Shown here in pieces: positions 34,674 to 43,087 of a stretch of 61,981 nucleotides of DNA. This stretch comes from Streptomyces cellulosae. GTDB taxonomy: Bacteria > Actinomycetota > Actinomycetes > Streptomycetales > Streptomycetaceae. Made by a program: the position numbers and the translations under genes. Within the stretch, counting starts at the first letter, position 1. Each line of letters opens with the position of its first letter. Under the pieces are notes generated by a model. That model made no database searches, was not told the origin of the DNA, and saw only the letters and a list, made by a program, of their open reading frames with translations. The stretch is from the NCBI RefSeq assembly GCF_000721105.1, contig NZ_JOEV01000044.1, forward strand, positions 1 through 61,981, written 5' to 3'.

Positions 34674-35464
34674 GCGTTGCTCCGGTGCCGGCGCAGGAGC
34701 GCGGAGTAGCCGCGCTCCGCAGGGCTGTCGCCCGCGTCGCCCTGCCCACCGCGGGCGATCAGGTCGTCGGGGGTGCCCTGGAAGAGGAGTCGGCCTTCGT
34801 TCATGAGGATGACGTCGGTGCAGGCGGCGACGACGTCCTCGACGAGGTGGGTGGAGACCAGGACACAGCTGTCGGCGCCGAGGTCACGCAGCAGGTCGCG
34901 GAAGTCGAGACGTTGTTCGGGGTCGAGTCCGACGGTGGGCTCGTCGAGCAGTAGCAGTTCGGGGTCGTTCACGATGGCCTGGGCGATGCCGGCCCGGCGG
35001 AGCATGCCGCCGGACAGCGTCTTCATCCTGGCGTCGGCCTTGGTGGTGAGACCCACCCGATCGATCGCGCGTTGTACGGCGTCGGGTATCGCGGTCTTGG
35101 GCATTTCCTTGAGCCAGGCCATGTACGCGATGAACTCGCGGACGGTGAACCGCGGGTAGAAGCCGAACTCCTGTGGCAGATACCCCAGTTTGCGACGCAC
35201 CTCGCGCAGGTCGGCACGGCCGTCCACCTGCGCACCGAGCAGCGTCAACGAGCCGCCGGCGGGCTTGACGACGGTGGACAGCGCGCGCATCAGCGTGGTC
35301 TTGCCGGCGCCGTTCGGGCCGAGCACACCGTGCACGCCGGCAGTCAGCGTCAGGTCGAGTCCGTCGACGGCCAGGTGCCGGTCGGCCCGGACACGCAGTT
35401 CTTTCGCGTGGACGAGCCAGGGATGAAGGGTGGGAGCCGTTTCGGCAGCACGCACCGCTCGCAT
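34670..35464 (-). CDS. ABC transporter ATPase
   Basis: A 264-residue ATPase with Walker A GPNGAGKTT (about 50-58), Q-loop YLPQEFGFYP, signature LSGGMLRR, Walker B LLLLDEPTVGLD and switch His in STHLVEDV. The start at 35464 follows CAGGAGAG. It powers the membrane proteins encoded next, and the pattern is export or bacitracin-type ABC. Confidence 0.9.
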   Translation of the reverse strand: MRAVRAAETAPTLHPWLVHAKELRVRADRHLAVDGLDLTLTAGVHGVLGPNGAGKTTLMRALSTVVKPAGGSLTLLGAQVDGRADLREVRRKLGYLPQEFGFYPRFTVREFIAYMAWLKEMPKTAIPDAVQRAIDRVGLTTKADARMKTLSGGMLRRAGIAQAIVNDPELLLLDEPTVGLDPEQRLDFRDLLRDLGADSCVLVSTHLVEDVVAACTDVILMNEGRLLFQGTPDDLIARGGQGDAGDSPAERGYSALLRRHRSNA

Positions 35465-35505
35465 GGGTCTCTCCTGTTGATCCTGTGGATCCTGTTGATG
35501 GGGGG

Positions 35506-36306
35506 TCAGTTGCCACTGGTCAGGCGGCGGAAGTGCGTGGCGGCGAGCGGTGTGATCGCGGCAAGGGCCACGGTGGCCACCACCCAGTCGGCGGTGCTGC
35601 CCGGCTGCAGTACCGGGGACAGGGACTGGGCCGCCACACTCGGCAGCAGGACTGCCGCGGACCAGACCACCGCGAGTCCGATCGCCGCGCGCCGTACGCC
35701 GACGAGGGCGCCGAGCACGAGGGTGGCCCCCGTGAACGCCAGGCACGGCAGCAGGGTGAGGGCCAGCGAGGTTCCGGTGCTCACACCCGCCACCAGCAAT
35801 GCCGGAAGCACGACGACGAGCACCGCGAGCGTCCGCCGCAGCACCATGGCCAGGCCGGCTGCGGGTGTGGTGGCGATCAGTTCCCAGGCGGGGTCGGTCC
35901 GCCGGCTCCAGGCCACCGCGACGCCGGGCAGCGGAGCCACCGGGGCCAGCAGCAGTACGAGCGACGGCAGGCTCGGCTCGGCGGAGTCCAGGAGTACGCC
36001 ACAGCCCAGCACCGCGACGGTCACCGCGAGCCAGGGCAGCAGCGTCCACGCGAGCCAGCGTCGGTGCACGGCCGCTGCTGGTGTGCGTTGCCGGGTCGGC
36101 GACGGGCTCGCTTCGATCGCCTGGCCGAGCGAGACGGCGACACGGTCGAGCAGATCCGTCGTGGCAGGGGTGGCCTTGGCGGCCAGTGACTCACGGCAGT
36201 TGGCGCACGCGTCGAGATGGACCTCGATCGACCAGAGCGCGGCGTCGTCGAGTCCGTGCCCGCCCTCCGCGTAGCGGGCCAGGACCGTGGTGGTGGGATG
36301 AGTCAT
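35506..36306 (-). CDS. Zinc-finger anti-sigma-like membrane protein
   Basis: A 266-residue protein. An N-terminal zf-HC2 motif (His30-x3-Cys34-x2-Cys37 in HLDACANC) is followed by a linker and about six membrane segments (85-260). A normal anti-sigma factor has one membrane segment. Here the zinc finger seems fused to a permease-like body. It overlaps the ECF sigma gene by four bases and most likely holds that sigma factor at the membrane, perhaps sensing the state of the ABC transporter encoded next. Confidence 0.75.
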   Translation of the reverse strand: MTHPTTTVLARYAEGGHGLDDAALWSIEVHLDACANCRESLAAKATPATTDLLDRVAVSLGQAIEASPSPTRQRTPAAAVHRRWLAWTLLPWLAVTVAVLGCGVLLDSAEPSLPSLVLLLAPVAPLPGVAVAWSRRTDPAWELIATTPAAGLAMVLRRTLAVLVVVLPALLVAGVSTGTSLALTLLPCLAFTGATLVLGALVGVRRAAIGLAVVWSAAVLLPSVAAQSLSPVLQPGSTADWVVATVALAAITPLAATHFRRLTSGN

Positions 36307-36842
36307 GAGAGCGCCTTCCGCAACGCGATCCGAGCCCGCCGCGCGCGGGTTTTCACCGTGCCCTCCGGCATACCGAGCAGCACCGCGGTCTGACGGACCG
36401 ACAGGTCGTCGAGCACCATCGCCTGCAGCACCTGCCGCAACTCCGGTGGCAGCCGCAGCAGCGCCTGTTCGAAGTTCTGGTCGACGCGGTTCGCCATCAC
36501 CTCGTCCTCGGCGGCCGGCGCGGTCGTGTCGAGCAGGGCAACGGTCGGCACCCGCTCCTGCCGGGCGCGTCGGCGGAACGCGTCGACGAGACGGTTCGCG
36601 GCGATCGTCCAGAGCCAGCCGACCGCACTGCCCTCGGTCACGGAGCCCGCGTAGCTGCCGGCCGCACGCCAGACCGCCAGGTAGGTCTCCTGGAGCACGT
36701 CGGCGACGTCGTCGTCGTCGGTGCAGCGGCGGCGGAGCCGCACCGCCAACCAGGGCGAAGTACGCCGATACAACTCGTCGAACGCTGCCCGGTCACCACC
36801 GGCGACGCGCCGCACGAGTTCTGCCTCGTCGAGGTCTGCCAT
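36303..36842 (-). CDS. ECF sigma-70 factor
   Basis: A 179-residue ECF sigma factor. Region 2 includes DVADVLQETYLAVWRAAGSY (about 46-65) and VGWLWTIAANRLVDAFRRRA; region 4 includes LRQVLQAMVLDDLSVRQTAV and GMPEGTVKTRARRARIALR. The start at 36842 (MADLDEAELVRRV) fits the family, and an ATG at 36878 would add 12 residues. It heads an operon with its putative zinc anti-sigma partner and an ABC system. Confidence 0.9.
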   Translation of the reverse strand: MADLDEAELVRRVAGGDRAAFDELYRRTSPWLAVRLRRRCTDDDDVADVLQETYLAVWRAAGSYAGSVTEGSAVGWLWTIAANRLVDAFRRRARQERVPTVALLDTTAPAAEDEVMANRVDQNFEQALLRLPPELRQVLQAMVLDDLSVRQTAVLLGMPEGTVKTRARRARIALRKALS

Positions 36843-37147
36843 GCCTTTCACGATCAGTGAGACGAAACGACCGTCCATTCAGGTTCTCGGACGCTTCGGC
36901 GGCTCCTGAAAGCAACGTCGTTACCGGGTGCCAAGTCGACCCTCACGTGCAGGGTTCGCCGGAATCGTCGGCCTCGACGACAGCCCCCCGATGCCGACCC
37001 GGCCGTGATCACCGCCTGAAAAGCCGGCGGAACCGCCCATTGAGGTCGACGCCGAACTGGTGGCGGCCCGCGCTGGGGATATCCCCCCTTCTGATCCTCG
37101 GGTGCGCCTGATCGCGCCACGTCGGTGGGCGAAAATAGCGTTCAGCC
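36843..37147. other. Divergent promoter region
   Basis: This 305-base stretch lies between the ECF sigma gene and the serine hydrolase. TAGCGT at 37136-37141, six bases before the hydrolase ATG, is a likely leaderless -10 box. No other gene or clear repeat is seen. Confidence 0.45.
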
Positions 37148-38320
37148 ATGACTTCGACGCAACGAAGGCACCTCGCCGTGACACTCGGTGTCGCTGCGCT
37201 GCTCGCCGCCCAGGTGGCCACCGCCGTCGCCCAACCGGCCCGTCCCTCCCCTGCGGAGCAGTTACGCCGGGACACCGAGGCGATCCACGCCCTCGGTGTC
37301 AGCGGTGTGCAGGCCCGCGTGATCGCACCTGACGGTCGGCAGTCGGTCGCCACCAGCGGCACTGCCGACCTGAACACCGGCCGCCCAGTCTCCTCCGACG
37401 GTTACTTCCGTATGGCCAGCACGGCCAAGACGCTGGTCGCCACCGTGGTCCTCCAACTGGAGGCCGAAGGCAAGCTGTCGCTGGTCGACACGGTCGACCA
37501 CTGGCTGCCAGGAGCAATGGAGGGTACCGGCAATGACGGCAGCCTGATCACCATCCGCCAACTGCTACAGCACACCAGCGGCATCCACGACAATCTGCCC
37601 GGATACACCACGCCGCAGGAGTACTACCAACAGCGCCACGACGTCTACAGCCCCGAACAGCTGGTTGCCCTCGCCAAGGCCCCCGAGCCGGACTCCACGC
37701 GCGGCTGGAAGTACTCCAACACCGGCTACGTCCTGCTCGCCATGATCATCCAGAAGGCCACCGGTCAACCCGCCCACCAGGAGATCGAAGACCGCGTCCT
37801 GCGCCCGCTCGGCCTCCACCAGACCCGGTGGATGGGCACCTCGCCGGCCCTGCCCCGGCCACACTCCAAGGCCTACCAGCTCTTCGGGCCCGGCTCCCTG
37901 GTGGACGTCACCGATCAGACAGCGGTGGACCACGAGACCTCGTTCGCCACCACCACGCGGGACGAGAACCGCCTCCTCCGCGCGCTGCTCGCGGGCCGCC
38001 TGCTACCGACGCGGCAGCTGGCCGCGATGAAGCAGACCGTCTCCGTGAGCGCGGAAGTCCAACAGTTCTGGCCCGAAGGCCGATACGGCCTCGGCCTGGT
38101 CGAGCGCCCCCTGACCTGCGGAGGAACCTATTGGAGCCACGAGGGCGGGGACGGCGGCTACATCACCCTCAACGGCGTCACCGACAACGGCAGGCGAAGC
38201 GCCGTGGTCTCCATGTCCGAGGCACGCGGCGACACTCAGGAGCACGTACTGGAGCAGGAGAAGGCGGCCAGCGCCCTGGTCGACCACGCACTGTGCGCCG
38301 GGCGCCCCAGCACGCCGTGA
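37148..38320 (+). CDS. Secreted serine hydrolase (class C beta-lactamase/DD-peptidase fold)
   Basis: A 390-residue protein with a signal peptide (about 1-28, ending AVAQ) and the penicillin-binding fold of D-alanyl-D-alanine carboxypeptidases and esterases. The nucleophile motif is Ser91-Thr-Ala-Lys94, the second motif Tyr189-Ser-Asn191, and the third box SHEGG (about 330) replaces KTG. It probably acts on peptidoglycan peptides or small esters outside the cell. The start appears leaderless. Confidence 0.88.
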   Translation: MTSTQRRHLAVTLGVAALLAAQVATAVAQPARPSPAEQLRRDTEAIHALGVSGVQARVIAPDGRQSVATSGTADLNTGRPVSSDGYFRMASTAKTLVATVVLQLEAEGKLSLVDTVDHWLPGAMEGTGNDGSLITIRQLLQHTSGIHDNLPGYTTPQEYYQQRHDVYSPEQLVALAKAPEPDSTRGWKYSNTGYVLLAMIIQKATGQPAHQEIEDRVLRPLGLHQTRWMGTSPALPRPHSKAYQLFGPGSLVDVTDQTAVDHETSFATTTRDENRLLRALLAGRLLPTRQLAAMKQTVSVSAEVQQFWPEGRYGLGLVERPLTCGGTYWSHEGGDGGYITLNGVTDNGRRSAVVSMSEARGDTQEHVLEQEKAASALVDHALCAGRPSTP

Positions 38321-39049
38321 GCGGAGGCATCGTCGCGGTGGGCAGTGAGCTCGGCCCGGCACTCGCTGGTGCCGCGGATCACCGTTCCGTACACCCTCGC
38401 CTGCCAGGTCCCCTTTCGCAGTCACCTCGGCATCGCGTCTCGCCATCCACATCGCCCCTGCGGGCGCTGACGCCACGTCGCCCCGTAGTCCGGTCAACAG
38501 CTCGGTGGCGGCCGCCGGCGCATCCGAGCGCGATGTGCCGCGGTCCGGTGGGAAGGCCGAGTCCATGGTGCCCCGACGGCCGCGTCGCGGTGTCTCGGAG
38601 GGCGACGGAGCCGGCCCCGGCGAGATCGGCGCCCTCGTAGGTCGTCGCCCCACCGCTCGGTCAGCAGCTGGGCACCGCCGCCGAGCGGAGCGAAGGGAGA
38701 TGCCCCCGCACCCGAGGCCTGCGGGGGAGGGGGCGGTGCGCTCGTCGTGACGCGGATAGCCGCTGCGGCCCGGTGCGTTCACCCGGCCGCTGCGGCCCGG
38801 TGCGTCCACCCGCTCCTGCCCGTCCGCCCCGGACACGCGGCGCGGGTCGCGCAGCCCCGCCTCATGCGGAGCACGTGCGGTGGCCACCGCTACCGAGCCG
38901 CGGATCCGGGCGCCGAGCAGGGCGGCGAGGGCGAGCAGCCGGTACAGGGGCCACGGGAGCACCCTGAGCGGGGTGCCCGTCTCCTCGGCGATCGTCCGCC
39001 CGTGCGCGCCGACGAGTTTCCGGACGAGGTACGACGCCCTGCCACCGTC
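38321..39049. other. 730-base region without a convincing gene
   Basis: On the minus strand a segment near 38880-39045 can be read as LVRKLVGAHGRTIAEETGTP and LPWPLYRLLALAALLG, which looks coding but was not placed in a family and has no intact frame. A near-perfect 28-bp direct repeat (CCGCTGCGGCCCGGTGCGT...) lies at 38760-38815. The region is probably gene debris. Confidence 0.4.
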
Positions 39050-39382
39050 TCACGGCTTGAGCGGATCGTGGCCGATCGTCATGAGACGCTGCCGCAGACG
39101 CGTGTCCTCGGCCGCGGGTTCGTTCTCCAGGTCGGTCTGTTCGGTGACGGTGTCCACGACCTTGTACATCACGCGGACGTCGTCGTCGGTGAGATCCGTG
39201 CGCCGCTTCTGCAGGATCGCGAGGACGTGCTGCCCCGTGGGCGTGCCCGCGTTCTCGGGCAGCGGCTCCGTGTTCTCGTCGGCGTCACGGACCCGCAGCC
39301 AGGCGGCCAGCTCCTGCGAGGTCATGTTCACCACGCGGTGGAAGTCCTCCCACAGCGCGTCCAGTTCGAGGGCGTCGGTCAT
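39050..39382 (-). CDS. DUF3140 family protein
   Basis: A 110-residue acidic protein matching DUF3140: ELDALWEDFHRVVNMTSQEL, AWLRVRDADENTEPLPEN, GQHVLAILQKRRTDLTDDDV. The family has no known function but is common near stress genes in actinobacteria and is followed here by dps. The start follows GGAAGGGG. Confidence 0.85.
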   Translation of the reverse strand: MTDALELDALWEDFHRVVNMTSQELAAWLRVRDADENTEPLPENAGTPTGQHVLAILQKRRTDLTDDDVRVMYKVVDTVTEQTDLENEPAAEDTRLRQRLMTIGHDPLKP

Positions 39383-39417
39383 CGCATGCCCCTTCCGTAC
39401 GTACGTGCTTGTGGACC

Positions 39418-39900
39418 TCAGCTGTCCTTGGGCCAGTTCTCCGCGTCGAACATCCAGCGCTGCTTCTCCAGGTCGGCGGTGATGCTGATCAGCAGGTCCT
39501 GGGTGACCGGGTCGGCCTTCTCGGTCGCCTCGATGCGCTCACGCAGCCGCCCGATGGCCGCCTCCAGCGCCTCGACCAGCACCTCGACGACGTCGGTGTC
39601 CCGCACCCAGCCGTCCTTCGGGCTGGGCAGGGTGAACGCGGACGCGATCGTCTCCGGCCGGCCGTCGGGCGGCAGGCCGAGCGCCGCCGAGCGCTCCGCC
39701 ACCGTGTCGGAGAAGTCGCGCGCGGCCGACACCACCTCGTCGAGCTGCAGGTGGATCGAGCGGAAGCGGGGTCCCACCAGGTTCCAGTGGGCCTGCTTCC
39801 CGATCAGGGAGAGCCCGATCAGATCCACCAGGGTGCTCTGCAGCGCGTCTCCGACCACCTGTCGGGCGGATTCGGGAATCGTGCTCTTCACGACAGTCAT
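39418..39900 (-). CDS. dps: Dps ferritin-like DNA-protection protein
   Basis: A 160-residue Dps protein. The ferroxidase residues of the family are in KQAHWNLVGPRFRSIHLQLD (His and Asp) and DFSDTVAERSAALG (Asp, Glu). Dps forms 12-subunit shells that oxidise and store iron and shield DNA in stress. Its ATG overlaps the stop of the WhiB-like gene upstream (ATGA), so translation is probably coupled. The N-terminus is short and not strongly basic, so DNA binding may be weak. Confidence 0.92.
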   Translation of the reverse strand: MTVVKSTIPESARQVVGDALQSTLVDLIGLSLIGKQAHWNLVGPRFRSIHLQLDEVVSAARDFSDTVAERSAALGLPPDGRPETIASAFTLPSPKDGWVRDTDVVEVLVEALEAAIGRLRERIEATEKADPVTQDLLISITADLEKQRWMFDAENWPKDS

Positions 39901-40154
39901 ACGATGCTTCCCCTTCTCGCGTCGGCTCTGGCCGTACGGAGCAGCGCGTCCCGTTCCTCCTCGCAGGTCCCGCCCCACACGCCCGAGGTCTGCCCGCTGT
40001 CCAACGCGAACCGAAGACACTGGGACGTCACCGGGCAGCGGGCGCAGACGCGTTTCGCGGCCGCGATCTCTCGCAGCGCCGGTCCGGTCGTGCCCACGGG
40101 AAAGAACAACTCGGGGTCCTCTCCCACGCAGGCAGCACTGCGCAACCACTCCAT
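39897..40154 (-). CDS. WhiB-like iron-sulfur regulator
   Basis: An 85-residue Wbl protein with the four cluster cysteines Cys9, Cys37, Cys40 and Cys46 (C-x27-C-x2-C-x5-C) and the GVWGG turn (58-62) preceding a basic C-terminal DNA-contact region. Wbl proteins hold a 4Fe-4S cluster and act with the sigma factor HrdB/SigA. The ATG at 40154 is the only in-frame ATG near the conserved start. Overlap with dps suggests a redox or NO-sensing link to iron storage. Confidence 0.88.
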   Translation of the reverse strand: MEWLRSAACVGEDPELFFPVGTTGPALREIAAAKRVCARCPVTSQCLRFALDSGQTSGVWGGTCEEERDALLRTARADARRGSIV

Positions 40155-40219
40155 GGCAGCGCGGGTGCCCCGGGCGAACTGGGGCAAACACCTGGTGGGA
40201 ACGCCACAGTAGTGATGCC

Positions 40220-41035
40220 TCAGCCCATGAGCACCTCGTCCAGGAAACGCGTCACGTCCGCGAACACCAGCGCCCTGTCCGTCTCGTGGAACACCTCGTG
40301 CCGGGCGCCGGGACGGATCCGCTCGGTCAGCCGGCCCCCGCTCCCGCTCAACGCCTCGACACCGACCCGGCTCCCGGCGAGCGGCACCAGCCGGTCCTCC
40401 TCGCCGTGCAGCCACAGCAGTGGAAGCCGTCCCACGTCGCCGCCCTCGGACACGGTCTCCAGGGTCCGCGCGAACGCCTCTGCCGTCGGCCGCTTCATCG
40501 GCCCGTGCCACACCAGCGGATCCGCCGCGTACGCCGCCCCGACCGCGGGGTCACGGGAGAGCGCGGCCGGGCTGACGGGCGTGTCGGGGATCTCGTCGAG
40601 GGCCAGCAGTCGCCCGGGCAGCTCCCAGGCGCCGATCACCGGCCCGGACAGCACCAGCGCGGCGAGCGTGTCGTCGTACCGCTGGGCGTAGCGGGCCGCG
40701 ATCAGCCCGCCCATGGAGTGCCCGACCATCACCACGGGTACGCCTGGATGCGCGGCCCGCGCCAGTGCGGCCACGGTGTGTACATCGGTGACCACGTCCT
40801 CGAAGTCCTCGATCAGCACCCGCTCTCCCGCCGACCTGCCGTGCCCGGCGTGGTCGGGCCCGAACACGGCCGCGCCGTGGCCCACCAGGACAGCGGCGAG
40901 CTCTTCGTACCGGCCGATGTGCTCGCCGTATCCGTGGACGAGGAGGGCGACGTACCGGGGCTGCTCGAGCGGCCATTCCCGCACGCTGATCGTGCCGCGG
41001 GTGCCGGGCAGGACGTGCTCCCGGGAGTCGGTCAT
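40220..41035 (-). CDS. Alpha/beta hydrolase, monoacylglycerol-lipase-like
   Basis: A 271-residue serine hydrolase of the lysophospholipase/monoacylglycerol lipase type. LLVHGYGEHIGRYEELA is the usual oxyanion region, GHSMGG contains the nucleophile Ser (about 107), LHGEEDRLVPL the acidic residue and ARHEVFHE the catalytic His. It is cytosolic by sequence. The start codon overlaps the stop of a 24-residue frame. Confidence 0.87.
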   Translation of the reverse strand: MTDSREHVLPGTRGTISVREWPLEQPRYVALLVHGYGEHIGRYEELAAVLVGHGAAVFGPDHAGHGRSAGERVLIEDFEDVVTDVHTVAALARAAHPGVPVVMVGHSMGGLIAARYAQRYDDTLAALVLSGPVIGAWELPGRLLALDEIPDTPVSPAALSRDPAVGAAYAADPLVWHGPMKRPTAEAFARTLETVSEGGDVGRLPLLWLHGEEDRLVPLAGSRVGVEALSGSGGRLTERIRPGARHEVFHETDRALVFADVTRFLDEVLMG

Positions 41036-41106
41036 GTCTCCTCCGGCCAGGTCGGTGCGGCGTCCCGGGGATCTTCCCAGGGAGCGGGCGACGGGTCCAC
41101 AGTCAT
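41032..41106 (-). CDS. Possible 24-residue upstream peptide
   Basis: ATG at 41106 begins MTVDPSPAPWEDPRDAAPTW and ends in a TGA that overlaps the hydrolase ATG. The ATGA coupling is the only support. It has no clear ribosome site and no known family. Confidence 0.3.
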   Translation of the reverse strand: MTVDPSPAPWEDPRDAAPTWPEET

Positions 41107-41312
41107 GAACCAGCAGCGCCGGGCAATGTCTGCGGAGACCTGCGGACGCGTTCGCGCTCCGCAGCCACCAACTGGGCGCAAGGGGCCGCGAGAACGGTCG
41201 ACTCGGCGACGAACTCGGAGGTACTGAAGCGCCTCAGGCCCCCACCGACACCGGCCACCTGGCGAGACGCTCCTTACGGCCCCCGTTCCTTGCACATAGC
41301 ATCGGTGTTCGC

Positions 41313-42086
41313 ATGAACACGATGACTCTTTGGCACATCACCGGTTGGGAGTTCGCCGCTCTCGCCTTCGCCGCCCTGCTCGTCGGCTTCTCCAAGACCG
41401 CCGTCAGCGGGGCCAACACCGTCAGCCTCGCGATCTTCGCCGCGGTGCTGCCCGCCCGTGCCTCCACCGGCGTCCTGCTGCCCGTACTGATCGCCGGGGA
41501 CGTCCTCGCCGTCCTCACCTACCGCCGTCACGCGCACTGGCCCACACTGTGGCGGCTGTTCCCGGCGGTGGCCGTTGGCGTGGTCGGGGGCACGCTGTTC
41601 CTGGTGTGGGCGGACGACGGGGTCGTCCGCACGTCGATCGGCGCGATTCTGCTGCTGATGGCCGGGGTGACGGTCTGGCGCCGCCGCACGGCCGACGCGG
41701 AGGAGAAGCCCGACACGGTCGCCACCCGCACCGGCCGCGTCAAGGCCCGCTCCTACGGCGTCCTCGGCGGCTTCACCACGATGGTCGCCAACGCCGGCGG
41801 CCCGGTGATGTCGATGTATCTCCTTTCCGCGGGTTTCCGCAAGCTCGGCTTCCTCGGGACCTCCGCCTTCTTCTTCCTGATCGTCAACGTGTCCAAGGTG
41901 CCCTTCAGCGTCGGTCTGGGCCTGATCGACGGCCACTCGCTGCTCCTTGACGCGGTGCTCGTGGTGTTCGTCGTGCCCGGGGCGTTCCTCGGCAAATGGG
42001 CCGTGCACAGGATCAACCAGCGCCTGTTCGAGCAACTGGTGATCGCGGCGACGGTGGTGGGCGGCGTGCAGCTACTGGTCCGCTGA
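41313..42086 (+). CDS. TauE/SafE-type anion exporter
   Basis: A 257-residue membrane protein of the TauE/SafE family with about eight hydrophobic segments and the internal repeat typical of the family (first half VGFSKTAVSGANTVSLAIFA, second half LGGFTTMVANAGGPVMSMYL). Members export sulfite or organosulfonates. It could complement the sulfur island about 20 kb upstream, but there is no physical link. Confidence 0.87.
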   Translation: MNTMTLWHITGWEFAALAFAALLVGFSKTAVSGANTVSLAIFAAVLPARASTGVLLPVLIAGDVLAVLTYRRHAHWPTLWRLFPAVAVGVVGGTLFLVWADDGVVRTSIGAILLLMAGVTVWRRRTADAEEKPDTVATRTGRVKARSYGVLGGFTTMVANAGGPVMSMYLLSAGFRKLGFLGTSAFFFLIVNVSKVPFSVGLGLIDGHSLLLDAVLVVFVVPGAFLGKWAVHRINQRLFEQLVIAATVVGGVQLLVR

Positions 42087-42872
42087 GTCACGCAGCAGTG
42101 CCGGCAGGTCCGCGAACGAGTCGAGCACGTGGTCGGGCGTCCCGCTCGCCGCCTCATGGGTCTGAGGCAGGTACTTGCCGGTCTTCACGAGCACCCCGGT
42201 GACCCCGGCGCGCTGTGCCGCCAGGACGTCGGACTCGATGTCGTCCCCGACCATGACCGCCTCCTCGGCACCGGCTCCCACGTGAGCCAGCGCCGCCGCG
42301 AAGAAGGCCGCCGACGGTTTGCCCGTGACCTCGGCCTCGACCCGCGCCGCCTGCTCCAGACCGGCCAGGAACGCGCCGGCGTCCAGCCGCAGGCCGTCCT
42401 CGGTGCGCCAGTACGGATTGCGGTGCATGGCCACCAGCCGGGCTCCCCGCTGCAGCTGCCGGAAGGCACCGTCGAGCGCCGCGTACCCGAACTCCGGCCC
42501 GGCCCCGCCCACCAGCACCACGTCCACGGCGGCGCCGGTGTCCGCCGGGTCGACGACGGTGACGTCCCCCAGGTCCGCCCGGATGTCGCCGCTGTTCAGC
42601 ACCGCGCACCGCGCGCCGGGCCACCGCTCGGCGAGATACTCGGCGGTGACGGCGGGCGCGGTGAGGATGTCCTGCGCCGTCACGGGAAACCCCGCGTCGT
42701 CCAGCGTCGCGGCGATCGACGCCCGCGTCCGCGACGTCGTGTTGGTGACGAGAGCCACCCTCAGGCCCGCCTCGCGGATCTCCCGCAGCGCCTCGACCGC
42801 CCCGGGCAACGGCCGCCAGGACACGGTGAGCACTCCGTCGATGTCGATCAGGACCGCACGTACGGACTCCAT
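42072..42872 (-). CDS. HAD-IIA family phosphatase
   Basis: A 266-residue HAD hydrolase of the NagD/HDHD2-like type. Motif I is LIDIDGVLT (a DxD with the nucleophile Asp), motif II is VTNTTSRT, and motif III/IV is Lys in TGKPSAAFFAAAL plus MVGDDIESDVLAAQRAG. The substrate is unknown. A TATCGT lies six bases before the ATG, suggesting a leaderless transcript. Its end overlaps the exporter gene end by 15 bases. Confidence 0.87.
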   Translation of the reverse strand: MESVRAVLIDIDGVLTVSWRPLPGAVEALREIREAGLRVALVTNTTSRTRASIAATLDDAGFPVTAQDILTAPAVTAEYLAERWPGARCAVLNSGDIRADLGDVTVVDPADTGAAVDVVLVGGAGPEFGYAALDGAFRQLQRGARLVAMHRNPYWRTEDGLRLDAGAFLAGLEQAARVEAEVTGKPSAAFFAAALAHVGAGAEEAVMVGDDIESDVLAAQRAGVTGVLVKTGKYLPQTHEAASGTPDHVLDSFADLPALLRDSADQ

Positions 42873-42893
42873 GTCCGGACGATAACTCTCGGC

Positions 42894-43033
42894 GACCCGG
42901 AAAGCGGCCCGGAAACGGCCCCGAAGGGGACCCGGAAAGTGGCCGGGAAACGGGCCCCGAAGGCGACCCGGAAAGCGGCCCGGAAACGGCCCCGAAAGCG
43001 ACCCGGAAAAAACGGCCCGGAAGGCGACCTGGA
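42894..43033. repeat. 35-bp tandem repeat in a divergent promoter
   Basis: Units beginning GACCCGGAAAG start at 42894, 42929 and 42965, with a shortened fourth at 43000. Each unit contains two CCGGAAA or CGGGAAA words. The array lies between the divergent HAD and cobK genes. Confidence 0.85.
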
Positions 43034-43075
43034 CAGCGGCCCGTACCCGGCCTCCTGTCCGCCGTCCGGAACTCG

Positions 43076-43081
43076 TAGGCT
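43076..43081 (+). promoter_or_regulatory. -10 box for leaderless cobK
   Basis: TAGGCT ends six bases before the cobK ATG and no Shine-Dalgarno sequence is present. Confidence 0.5.
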
Positions 43082-43087
43082 CTCGGC

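Noticed and set aside
38003..38962. A 320-codon minus-strand frame overlapping the serine hydrolase end
   Set aside because: Its composition changes along its length, half of it is antisense to the hydrolase, and it has no ribosome site.
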